The position numbers and the translations under genes are program-made. A DNA stretch of 64,000 nucleotides from Anagrus nilaparvatae (Eukaryota > Arthropoda > Insecta > Hymenoptera > Mymaridae), in contig JAKSXM010000272.1 of assembly GCA_022575985.1 (NCBI GenBank), positions 24,052,501 to 24,116,500 on the forward strand. The letters run 5' to 3'. Within the stretch, counting starts at the first letter, position 1. Each line of letters opens with the position of its first letter. This document shows, one piece after another, positions 1 to 13,200 of this stretch. Below the pieces are notes generated by a model, which was not told where the DNA came from, did no database searches, and saw only the letters and a list, made by a program, of their open reading frames with translations.

Positions 1-650
1 GTTTCTCTTAATCTGATAACTTAAAGTTATAAGCATATGAAAATCTGCGCACCGTAGCAGATAATTGCACGAGTGCATCAAAGTTCCAAAGAGTGACTAT
101 ATGTGCTAATTGTTACGTACATATCTACTTAATTTAGCGAAATTTACGCTAAAAATATAATTATTGCGTTATTTTAAAAATCGCTTAGATTAGTAACGGA
201 AATATTAAAGTCTAACAAGCTATATGATCAACGTAACCTGCCGCTTTATATTTTAACTTACGCTAAATACTTTTTGCATAACACCATCTCTCCCTTATCC
301 TATTCAGTTTTTAGAGTCCTTCTTGAACCACCCTATACGACCAGACTTTTTTTTACGATGTTTTTCCAAATATTAACAAAATAGCAATTATCATGATGGC
401 GCTAGTGTATTTAATGCCCTAAATTATTCCATTTTCATCTTTAAATTAAATTAATTTCAAACTAGTGTAACTTTCGGTTTAAAAATTTTTCATTATTTGC
501 TTTTAAAATTTATTTTTATTTACTTATAATTTTTTATTAAACTTAAAAAAAAAAAAACATAAAATATTTTAAGGCATTGATTGTTTGTTTGCAAAAAGTA
601 ATGCTTATGTAAATATTAGCTTTCATATATATGCATAAATATATATATTT

Positions 651-682
<32 letters not shown>

Positions 683-3600
683 TTCTTTTTTTTTAAATGT
701 GATGTTAAAATGAATGAAAATTATTCGCAATTTTAAAAAAGTAAAAAAAAAAAAATTATTTTATTATCTATTTAATATTGCAAGTGCATATATACTTATT
801 TTAACAAGAAAAGGAAATGGTCGATTAATAATAATAACAATAATAACAAATAATAATAATAACAATATAATCAATGTAGTGCAATACTCGTAATTTTAAA
901 CTTCACATTTAGATAATTCTAAAAAAAAATTGTTTCTTTTGATTTTTTTTATTACTAACAATTTGTTTATTTTATTTTTAGTTTATTAATTAATTAATGA
1001 AATTTTTATTTTTGATTTTTATTTTAATGTACTAATTGCATCTGTTTTATTTAAAGATAAACCTTTTTAATAACGGAATTGTGTACTTAGAGATATTTTT
1101 TGTTCATGGGGCACTCGCGTGTATTTTGTATTTTTATACCGCTTGTATCATAAATATATATAATACTATTTGTTATATTACAAATAATTAAAAAAAAATT
1201 AATGTTTATATATGGAGTATTTCATTTTCCCTCGAAAATCGATAACTCGATCGGTATTATAAAATTCGCAAAATAAAAGATGAGAGCAACTATTTAATCA
1301 GTAAAAACTAAAAGAAAATTTCAAGATTGGCAAACAAAAATATCAAAACGCCGCAGGTGGTTTATTAAAGAACTAATTTTTTCCTCTACCGCTAGACTGC
1401 GCCATTACACCGCTTGTCGACGCCATTTTTATACATCAGCGCCGATTTCGTCATTTTATGGTGGTAGTTTTTTTTGCCAATAGCAAAGTGCTTACAAAAT
1501 AGAGGTAAAGAAGATTTGTTTCGCATTTTTAAAAGCTTACGTTCTGCATCTAGAAATCAAAACAAAAACAAACAACGGGAATGAGGAAAACTGAATAGTA
1601 AGAGATCTTATGACAGATTAGTTTTAAAAACGGAAGCCATCTTGTATAATCGTAAAAACTGTTGCCTAGGCTTAAAATTCTGTTTTCTCGTGTAAGTTTA
1701 TTTCCTGCGGAGAACTCTAACCTCATTTGAGCCTCATCAAATACTTTGATTCCCGAAACAATTTTCAAATTTTCCCTCCAAAAAAAGATCAGTTTTTTGT
1801 TGTTGGGAAACTTCTTTTATAGAGGATCGCTCATATTAGACGCCACGCATGGTTAAAATAAGAATTAATATCTCCTATACTTTTTCGCCAGCCATATTGA
1901 CAATATTACATATACTAGCGCCAAAAATAATGAAATTCGGTGGACGATGCTAAAGTCTATAATACCGCTAATAATTTTTAGATTACTCGCATCAAAATTT
2001 TATACTTTTCAAAATTAATTTTCAATGCTATAACATTTCAACGCTATATTGCAGACTTGTGGTTGCCATGCGTTAGTAAATATTTTTCGTTTACTTCAAT
2101 TAAATTTCGCTTGAAATAACAGTAAACTCAATTACCTTAACCAAATATTTCTCTCAGTGTAGAATATTTCAGAACGAAATACTCCCTATACAAATGTACC
2201 AATTTTAAAATTTTTTTTTAATTATTAAATTGTAATGTCGTTTATATTATATATTATACACTTTATATTATATATTACCATAGATATAATTAAAATTATC
2301 ACGTGTTTTTTGATTCGCGACACGTGAAAAAATATTTTTTTTTATTAATATTAACATTTTCTTATATATTATAACCGTATGCTTATTTTAAGGTAGATAA
2401 TATACATTGTTCATTATCTATATATTTATATATATTACCTGCATTTTTCTAGGATTTTTTAACAAAGAAAATATATAAATCTAGAAATATATTTTCTTTA
2501 ATTTTATTTTTCTCAAAAAAATGGACGATCTTGTATTAAATATTTATTATTGTCCTAATATATTATACGATATAATCTAAAGTTTAGTGATAAATTTTAA
2601 TATAATTAAATTAAATACAAAAGTTGAATAATTTGCATTCTCTCTAAAACACAGTAAATAACTTTATTCGAGTTATAAGGGTTTATAGGTTATGTATAAG
2701 TTTCGATTATATTAATAGTATTTTAATATAGATCTTGACTTTATAAAGAAGAAATTTACAATCTAGGTATGTATTATTGACTGCTATTGGAATTTAATAT
2801 TTCGATAGAGAATTTTCCCATTTTATTTTTATTTATATATGTGATGGTATTTTTGATTATACTTACTATTTATCAAGTATTTTCATTTGTATTTCTATAC
2901 GTATCGCGAAATGACAATAACGTTTAAGAGATTATTATCTATTGAAGATATTTAAAGTTTAAATGAACATTCTGGAGAGAATCGTTGGCTGAATTCAATT
3001 AGAGTTTTATTGATATTAAAAAAGTTTTTTTTTATTTTTATTACTATTTGGCATCCCGGTTGTGGGGAAAAATTTTATTTCGTGCTGGATTGTTACAATT
3101 GGCATCCCTTGTGCTATAAAATAAGATTTATTATTGCGGTTTTAATGCAAATTATAGTACTTGTGAGTAAAAATTATAGGGATATTTTGCACATTTGGGG
3201 ATAAAAATTACTAAATTTTGTTGATATTTAGTGACTTAAGAATTTATTAGTAAATATGGCAATTTTTATCATGATTTTATTTGATTTTTGGGTAAATCAA
3301 GTTATTTTCCAACAGCGCAGTAAAATTTAACAGTAAATTTTGCTCCGTGTATTTTTTATAAAAACAAAATTAAACTTTTTTGATAGAAATCAAAAGTCAT
3401 AAAGAAGTCATTAAAGTCTTCAAGACTTCGAAGTTTACGATCCCTCGATTGAAAACTTATAGAGTAAAAATTTTAATTACAACTCAAAAAAGAAGCATAT
3501 TATATTAAAATAATTACTAACTATACTAGTAAAATTTAATTTATGAAACCCCAAAAAGTTTTGTAAAAATCTTTACTAAAAGAAAAACTTTTATTTACCA

Positions 3601-6600
3601 CGTCAAAAAACAAAAACAGTTTAATTAAAATTACAACTTATATTTTAATAAGTTCTTTCATTGTAAAAAATTAATTTTCAATTTTTTTACTAAAAACTTT
3701 AAATCAAAACTACAATATTTCTGCATATAAAATCTTAAAATACTCGTACCACAACAAAAAAAAACTTCGCAGACATTGACTTTAATTATCTAGCAGCAAG
3801 TTTTATTTTTAATATATAACTTTTAAAGGTATAAAAAAAAAAGTAAAATAATTCTTTCTTTTTTATTATTCCCTAGATACTCAACTCTAGTAAATTCATG
3901 TAACATTTTTTTTTAATTCTTTTTTTTTTCAAACCCCATATATTTTTTTTAGCTCTTTAAAATAAAGAATTTTATTATAATAGTATGTAACTATTTTCAA
4001 TGATATATAACCTTTTTTTTTAATGGAGTTTATGTGAGATTCAGGAGAAAAAAAATAAACGAGGATATTTTTAGAAAAATAAAAGTAGATAGAAATAAAG
4101 GTTTTTTTTTGTAGTATAAAAAAAGAAAATTAATTAATTCTTTGATGAATTGCCAAGTTTCGTAAATCTAATGAACTGGAGAAAAGAAAATATTTTTAAC
4201 ATTATTTTTTTTGGAAAATTGGAATTATTGTTAGTTAGTTTGTAATTAAGAAGATAATTAATACATGTTATTGTTTCATTTTTTTAATTAGGGATTTATG
4301 ATTTTATGCTGGATTGTTTATTTCGGAGGTTTAATTACATTAGAGTAACAAAAGCTAATCGAAGTACACATTTTTGACACTTAAAATATCGCTAGCATAA
4401 TGGACAATAAACAAGAAGCTCAATGGCCAGGCACTGATGCCAGTTACCCCACTAAAGTCAAAATATCGCTACAAATTTTTACTCACTTGATACTTTGGTT
4501 GCACATGATATTTTTAATAAAATTGCATATGTCAAAAACTTGTCTGCCAGAGAAATATAACCTTTTACTGAAGCTGTTAAAATTGTTCATTAAGCTCCCA
4601 TTAGTGACTCCTATTTAATATTTAATGCACTTTAATTAAACACCAAATTAGATTTCGTGTGAAAATATTTAAAAATAAATTAATTATGCATAAAATCTAC
4701 TTTACTCCACTTTTTAGTCTACCTTACTTTGTTGACACGAACTACCCTAAAATAAATGAAAGAATTTTTTTATACCACCAGTCTATTATGACTAAAAAAT
4801 TTATGCATTTTCCATACATAAAAAAAGTAAACTAAAGAAGCTTTTATAATAAAAAAAAATGGTTATCCTTGATGTGCCATTATTATAAATAAATATTATA
4901 AAGCTTTTTAGATTTTTTCAACTCTCCATTATCGTAATGAACATCCTTTTGTGCAAATCGTTAACTTCTCTACCTTTTTTTTTGGTACACTTAACTGTTG
5001 AAATTATTGTCGTAAAATAATTTTTAGGTTATAAGCTTTTTTAAGAAAAATATTTTTTTTTAGCTCTGAAAGCTTTATATTAAAAAAAAATTTTTATTTA
5101 AATTGAAAAATAAATTTTTTTACAAGGAAGTCATATAATTTAAAACAGGAAATAGAAAATAATTTTTTCATTATTATATTTTTCGACAAGATATTTTTAC
5201 GCTAGAGTAAATACGTATTTTATAAATGACAAATTTTAAAAGAGATAAAAAAATATCCCTTTTTTTTTTAATTATCCCACTTTTCTATACATGATTATTA
5301 TTATTATCTTTTGTAGTCTTTTTTAAATAGAAAAAAATTCGAAAATTTAAATTTTCCCGCTTTATAAAAGTTGACATATGCAGAATAAATTTTTTTTATC
5401 TTTTTTTTATGTAAAAGCCATTGGAAGTGAATATTACTTTTTTATTTTGATAAAGGTAAAAATAAAAAGAGATTTTTTTATACATAAGAGGATCTAACAT
5501 GTTAAAGAAACTCAATTCGATTTACTGTACCATTTTCTGACATTGTCAGGATTCTTGAATATATTTTCTAGCTTTTTTTTATTTTGAGTAGTAAAGAAAC
5601 TTTGGAAAATTTTTAGAAAGGATTTTTTTAATATTAAAAAAAATGCATCGTTAAATATCGTCGAGGATTTAATTTGAAAAAAATTGTAAAAAAATTTTTT
5701 AAGTAAAAAAACTTGTTGAAAAGTCAATGTGCAAATTTTCTTTGGGTTTAGTTAAAGTTAAACTGAATAAATTTGAATATTTAAATTTATACATTCGATG
5801 AAAATGACTTTTCTTTGAAATGTCCAATGTCATAAAATAAATTAGAATAGAGAGAAAATTCAAAATTAGAATGTTAAAAAAGATTTAATTTAATTACTTT
5901 TTATTTTCTACGTGTTTGAAATTTGAATTTTCTCAAAAAATATTCTTCGGTTCATTAATGCTGTTTAGCATGAATTCTTTCAAGAGTTTTGCAGTGCCAA
6001 GAGAAAGAAAAGTTCTTATAAGTTCTTAAAAGTTCTTATTTGTCATCAAAAAATGTTTTTAAAATTATAAATTCAGGCTTCCGTATGAATCTGGCTCGAA
6101 GGACCAATTTTTATATTGGGACTCATTAAAAAATTACTAAAATTATTTGACATGAGCCTGCTCTAAAGTTTAAGCTTTTTTCTATTTCGCCTATATTTTA
6201 TAGTTGTAGGTATGCGCGCGCATAAAGTACCTCCATAAAAACCTAATTTTAAAAAATTTCAATATTTTATCAAAGCAACAAAATTTATAGCTACATAAGT
6301 GTAAAGTACTATGAAGTACTATAAAACTTACATTTACGTTGTTTTTTCTTCTGTTTGTGCTTAGGAACAAAGTTTTTCTATTAAAATAAAATTTACCAAA
6401 TAAAAACAAGTAAATAAATCTCGTAATTGCGTTGTTGTAAAAAAACTCGTAAAAAAATTTAATATTTAAGCTAATTATAAATATTTTTAAGTCTAAATGA
6501 ATAAAATTTTTTGATAACTGAATGTGAAAAGAGGTACAAAACATAAAAAAAAAAGATGAAATTGTATGCCATATGCAGATAATGCTATCACACTGAAATA

Positions 6601-9600
6601 CAAGCACATGAATGATATTTGAGATTGGTACTCGTATTTTATTTTTTATTTGTATTCAAGTGCTTATATTTTTTTGATAGACTTGTTCTGCTGCTTCGTG
6701 TAATTTAAAAATGATACTTGAACGAAATTATGAATAAAAATTAGATTGATTAATTAAATAATGTTATCAAGGACATATTTTCTGTTTGATTTTTATATGA
6801 TTGATTCCAGGGTAAATGTACTGTTTCTTTGCTATTCATTTTTAAAAACCAATTTGCTACCAATTTACCAATTTTAAACTCTTTTAAAATTAAAAATTTA
6901 AAGACATTGAAAATTTTCAAGGTATTGCCAGATGTTTCTCAAAAATATGTATAAATTATTTTCAAACATTTGGTCCAGATACAAAATTTTGGTTAATTTC
7001 GAAAATTTTATCACTAAGGGAGAATTTAAACTTTCAAGAAGATTACTTTTTCTCTGGTAAGCGTACATTTAACATGGAATCGCTCAATCAGAAATCAATA
7101 ATTGTATAAAAAGGCTTAATTATTTAAAAACTGTATTATAAAATGTATTATTATAAAGAGAGAAATGCAAATTAATTTATTCAGTAAAAAAAAAATTAGG
7201 TTAGAAAATTTCTGCATATCAATTTATTTATTATATCGTGATATTGGGACATAATAATATTTTAACACAAAAAAAAGTGTCTTGTAAATTTTCAAGATGG
7301 AATTTTTTCGCTATTTTTTTTCTAAATTATTCATTTTTTTTATGAAAAGTTAATAAAAATTCTATTATTTAAAATTGTGCCATATAATTCAAAGGTTTTT
7401 TTTCATCGATTAAATTTCTGTCACATAATTTTTTATTAAGTCTAAGTAAAAGATATAAAAAAAATTCAATGGATTTTTATTAGGTAAAGTAAATAAAAGT
7501 TTATAAATTTTTTTAATACAATATCGTCCATTAAATAAGAGAAAATAAAAAAAAAACTTAGTATTTAATAGCTAGAGATAAAACAAACTTGTGCTTTCGA
7601 TATATTTTACTTTAAACTTTTTCTTTTTAAACTCAATAATTTTTCTTATATTGATGCAACTTTTTTTTAGTAAAAATGGACACTTAAAAAATTGTTATTT
7701 ATTTTTCAAAAAACGAAAATTGGTTAATTAAATTAATGTTGAAAAAAATTGGAAACACAAGTTTAGTTACTTATTGAATATATTTTTTTTTAGTTTTATT
7801 TATCTGATATTTCGATAAATTTTTGAGAAAAATGTTCGAATTGTATAAAAATGTAATTTTATTGATTGTATTTAAAATTTTGGTAAGTCCGAAGAATATA
7901 ATTTTCAATCAGCTTTAATTTAATCCGATTTTTTGCATGACCAAAAAACGCCATTAAAGCTTTTAACGAAAATTTCTTTTTGCCCATTCGCGTAGTATGA
8001 TTTTCTAATGCATAAGTCCTGTACGTAATTAACAGTTTTTGCCATATGTTATGAAAATTATTTTAGCTAAACGAGCTTGCTTTAAATATCGAATATTTGA
8101 ATAGTCTCTAAAATGACTGGCTATTGCTGCTAAAATCATAAGAAAATTTAGCCTTTATTGCAACTTTTTTTTCTAGAAACGTTAGATATGATTTTTTATA
8201 AAATGTCACGTTCATGCCTAGTAATGAGCTTGTATTTTTTGTATTTTCTTATTGTGAAAGTACAAAATTCAGTCAATAATTTTGCATAAAATATTTGGAA
8301 AAAAGAATATTTTTTAATATAGTCACGTGATAAAGAGCACGGAAATAATTTTCAAAATAATTTCTGGATCCCAAAAAATATTTTCTGGGGTTAAAATATT
8401 TGAAATATATAAAAATTCTTTAAAAAATTTTGGAATAAAATTTGTGAGTAAACCCTTTTTGAAAAGCAATAAATTTTTAATTTTTACTAAAATTCCAAAA
8501 TTTAAGAAATATAATTTTTTACTCATTGCCAGTTTAAATATTTTAAATACAATCAACAAATTGTACATTACTCAAAATAATTCGGTTACTGCAACCAAAA
8601 TTTCGGATAATTAATCCCGCTAGTAGAAATTAATTAACACAACCAGTGGCAATTAGAATAGCGCAACTGGTAATACTGTAATAATTGCTGTCTTGGACGG
8701 TCGCAGTACCCAAATTTTTTTTCTGTGTATACATTTTACCAGCGCGTAATATCGCTATTTAAAGACAATTTCAGTTAAAAAATTGAATAAGATAAATAAA
8801 ACTAAAAAATATATATATTAAAAACAAAAAATTTGTTTTTTGTTTATAAATATAGCGCTTGTGGGTTTAGGTGTTCTGGAATTTTGTTTCAGTAATTTAT
8901 ATATTTTTTATATTTAATATTAATATTATTGCATGTCGAGGATTATGTTTAAAAAATTTTTTTATTACATGAATGGATAAAACCTTCGGATTAATGAGTC
9001 GCTTTATACTTTCAGAAAGGTTGATAGCTATTTAACTTAAAGCCACTTATGACGCCCTCAGTTTGTTCTAAAAGTAGTTATTTAGATTAATTTAAAAAAT
9101 TATCATTTTTAAAAAGCTGCTTTGATTGTAAATTAAATTTTTTTCGGTCTTATTAAAAAAAAACCGGTTTGGTACTAATGTATAATTTGCAATACGCTAG
9201 CTGAAATTAAAAAAGCCTAATAAACCCTATCTTTTAGCCTTGATCTGCATCGTTCTAGATCCAAATAGAGGCTTTTTATTGAACACTAACTAAAAATACC
9301 AAGGATATTTTCACTTTTCAACTCAAAGACACTCTGAAAGTATAAAAAAATTTATTATCCCAAGATAATACCCCATTCCTAAAAATCAGTAATTAAATTA
9401 AAATTATAAATTAAATATTAATTTTTCAAATATTTACATAAAAAACACCATTTTTTTATAACGTATAATTTTTTGTACAATTTTTAATTAAAATAATACT
9501 CGACATGCAATATATTTAAGCACGTAAGATTGATGAAATATCCTTAATTTTTTTTTTATCATTAGTGGGTATATATTATTATTCTCACCAAAAAAAAGTA

Positions 9601-10161
9601 ATCTGCATAAATTATGTATAGTCATAGACACACCAAAAAAAAGAATATTTAAAAAAAATTTAGTTTCATTATCTCTTCTGTTGAAAATTAAAGAAATTTT
9701 TTTGATTAATTTGATATTTAAAGACTCATTTTTTTGGAAAATCTATGACTAAACGAATAATAAATGCATCGTGTTTCTAATTACAGCAGGATTCGCACGT
9801 AGCAGCTTTTATTATAACTTTTTTTTTATTTTAAAGTAATTAATTAATCATTTTTACACTTTTTGTATTGTACTATTAAATAAATTTATACGTAAAAGTT
9901 TAAAAAAAATTTTTATTTTGTAAAATTAATTAGTCTTTTTTTTGAGTAATTAAAATAATGTTTCTTTTTTTATTTTTTGAACGAATTTATTTATAATTTT
10001 TAATTTTTATTATAAAGTACAGTTACGTGCAAATCCGATATTGCCTGCAAAAAAAAAAACAAATAAAGAAACATTTAACCTATAAAAATTTTTTTTAGTA
10101 ACAATTTGTTTACATATTATTCTAATTAATATTTTTCTTTGCTTTCTGTTTACGTCAATAG
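1..10161 (+). other. Rbfox intron (5' end outside window), no gene seen
   Basis: The sequence runs without a recognisable exon up to the acceptor at 10160-10161. It is AT-rich with homopolymer A and T runs, and has a (TA)n tract at about 654-682. Short ORFs on both strands have low-complexity Phe/Ile/Lys/Asn composition and match no family I know. The longest is 138 codons on the minus strand at 6191-6607. I infer that this is the intron following the RRM-encoding exons, because the next exon encodes the residues that directly follow the Rbfox RRM. Confidence 0.7.
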
Positions 10162-10216
10162 GTTAACAATGCAACAGCAAGAGTTCAAACGAAAAAACCA
10201 CCAACAGTTCCAAACG
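10162..10216 (+). CDS. Rbfox1: Rbfox exon, end of RRM
   Basis: The 55-bp exon lies between the acceptor tcaatag and the donor G|gtaggt. It encodes VNNATARVQTKKPPTVPN plus one base (phase 1 end). VNNATARV is the conserved last strand of the Rbfox RRM. The residues after it correspond to the vertebrate MTNKK segment. The exon entry phase is 0. Confidence 0.95.
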
Positions 10217-13200
10217 GTAGGTGTTATTTTATTATTCAAATAGATTATTTTGATTTATTTACGGGTTTAATTTATGGTTGTGCCATTGAATATAAGCTCT
10301 GTCAGGATGATCTAAAAACTTGCCATTAACTCAATTTAGAGTCGATTTAGAGCTACCATTCTAAGGCTAGTTTCACAAACTTTCGCAATTGTTAACTGAT
10401 TGCGAACTCACAGTTGAGGCTGTACCCAGGGTATATAGAGGGGGGGTATGACCTTGCGGATAATGTCTAATTCGTCAATAGAATTGCTTTGATTACTTTC
10501 AGCTAAGTTGGCTCAAAAACTAATCAAAGTTATGGCGTGCTTTAAATTATATATACAATACAAACATACTAATATAATCATCCCATACGTATAAAATATC
10601 TGTAGTTTAACTTTTTACTCACAATCAGTTTTTAATTGTACTCAGAAATTTTATGTAAAAGTAACGTTATTCGTAGAAACCCAAATTTAATTTATAGTCG
10701 CACAGTAACACCTTAAGACAAAATTTTCCTGCATAATGAGCTAATAATGGACACACTAAAGCTTAACTTAAAAAGAAAACGAATGCACATTACTATCCAA
10801 GTCTGTTGAGCTATTAAAAAGACATTAAAATACAATATATTTTATAAATCTACAATGTGTATAATTAATTTCATTAAATCAAACAAAAGCTTTCAAAGTA
10901 TATTAAAATTATAAATTTTTCAAGTTTTGGCAACACAATATAATTTAAAATTAAAGTAAAATTTAATGACATAAATTATAATTTATACAGAAAAGTTTTC
11001 ATTATAAATAATATAATTTCTGCTAATTATAAATATATTATTATTTTCATATTTTCACATTTAATAATCAAATAAATTACAGGTACATTTAATTTTAATT
11101 GATTTTTCAAGTACACTTTTCATTTAAATAAATAATTATATCGTAATTGACGTATTTTGTAAAATAAATTTGTTTGTTAATTGGACATGATTATGTAATA
11201 TTTTATATTTTATAATTTTGCAAAATATTTGCGCCAATTTTCTTTAATTATTTGTACCCTTTGATCTTCAGAAAATTAAAGGAGAAATTGCGAGTTTCAG
11301 TAAATAATTTGTTTTGAAAAGTGAATATAGTGAGTTAAAATTATATTGAACATTAAAAGTTTTAATAAAAAATATTTTATTTAATATTTTTAAAATTTTT
11401 ATGATCAAAAAAGTTAATAAATTTATAACGAGTTTGCTTTTGAGTTTATATATGTGAACAAATAGCTCGAATGTAACATGATTACTGACTACTATTTCCC
11501 CAAAAAGTTCATGAACTATTTAAGTTTTTGGCATAAAACAGTCCTATTAACCTGTAAAAATCATTTCACCATCGAGAAAAATTTTTATTATTAAATTTTT
11601 TCAAAAAGGTACTGAAAAAAATTGGAAACTGTGCTAACACGGTGTTTTTTCATCAAGAATTTGTAATAAAAATAAAACGATTTTTAAAGATTATATAAGG
11701 AAGAAAATTCTAAGTCCTATTGACTTCACCCACTTCCCTTGTGACGATTTCCAAGCATGCTTGGGAACCACCCTCCCTAAAACATCTTCCTTGGTTAATA
11801 AAGCAAATCTTTCCGAGAATCTTTCCAAGAATCTTCCAGGATCTTGTTAGTCTTGTCTGATTATCTCGCCATCAGCGATGATAAATTATGTATAACCATG
11901 AGTCATAAAAAATGGATTCACTTTGGAAATTTACTTCGTATTTTCTGGCTCCGAAACCTGATACATTATTTTTGAAAAAAATTGACATAAAATGTGATCA
12001 ATACCTACAAATGTAATTTGTAAAAAGTTTGAACGAGCCATATTTACTATAATTACTAATATACTACAAACTTTTGAATTAAATCCAAAAAAAATCCAAT
12101 TTAATTTTATATTTTAACGTAAAAAAATTTCATTATTTTAATAAATTAAAACCCACATTCATAAAATTTTATAATTTTTAATTACAAATGTAATAATTAC
12201 AAAATAGTATATTTATGAGATTAAAATATTAAAATTTTTTATGCTCACAAAAATATAATGGGCAATTACATAAAACAAGGAATTATTATAAAAGCTCTGA
12301 ATTTAAAATTTTACATTATAAATAAATAAAATAAAATAATGTTAGTACCTAAATTAAAAACCAAAGCTTTTAAAAAATTAAAGATCAAAAAGTTTTTTAA
12401 AAAAAATAAAAATTTGACCTAATGAACAAATATTTTAAAACTTGAAAAAAAAATACTGTATTTTCCAAAATCAACAATTAAAACTTTTTTGTAAACAAGA
12501 TGAGCTAACAGATTTTATATTTAAATAGTTGTTTTTCAAGCAAAAGATAGTCTATTTATTTATTATATTAGTCTAAAAAAAAAGTTTATATTTATTTGCG
12601 ACTTTTATTTAAATAATTAAAGTAATTTTTTTACTTTTAATTTATGTTTTACCACGTTTAGTGTCTTTTTGATTAATGATTTTTAGATTCGTTTTTTTAT
12701 AAGATTAATTTTCCAAAACATTTCTTGCATTAATGAGCTTTTTTTTTATCTTTTTTGAATACAATTTTTTTTCTTGTCGATATTTCATGTAAATAATAAA
12801 AAATGAGATTATTATCATTCTGAGGGAGTAGAATTGACAGCGTACGACCTTATTTTTTATATTTATATAGAACACAACCAGGAAAAAAATGAGCATTAAT
12901 ATCTACTGACACGGTTATTTACTTTTATGATAATGATAAAAAACGATGAATAAAAGTTTCAAAGAATTTTTTAAATCTTAAAAATTTTCTTCGCTGTAAG
13001 GTATCAAATGGGTAAAGTTATGGTTTTTAGACAAAGGTTATTAAATATTTTTATTTTAAAGGATTATATCCCCTTTTGATAGACCGTCAATTTTTAATGT
13101 CATTATAAATTTTAAAAATCATGGATCCACATTAATCCAAAACAGTCATTGAACCTGTATGTAGCTAAAGTTTGGAACGCAGGATGTTCTTAACTTCAAA

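Noticed and set aside
6191..6607. 138-codon minus-strand ORF, the longest in the window
   Set aside because: It is Phe/Ile/Asn-rich with no recognisable motif or signal, and it lies in T-rich minus-strand sequence where stops are fewer. No splice or family evidence supports a gene.
8323..8614. Overlapping + and - ORFs of 95 and 81 codons
   Set aside because: Both are Lys/Phe/Ile-rich shadows of the same AT-rich stretch with no other support.
11690..11880. GC-richer patch with aatctttcc repeats and the palindrome ccaagcatgcttgg
   Set aside because: Only three imperfect units of about 12 bases and one short palindrome. Nothing indicates a gene or element.
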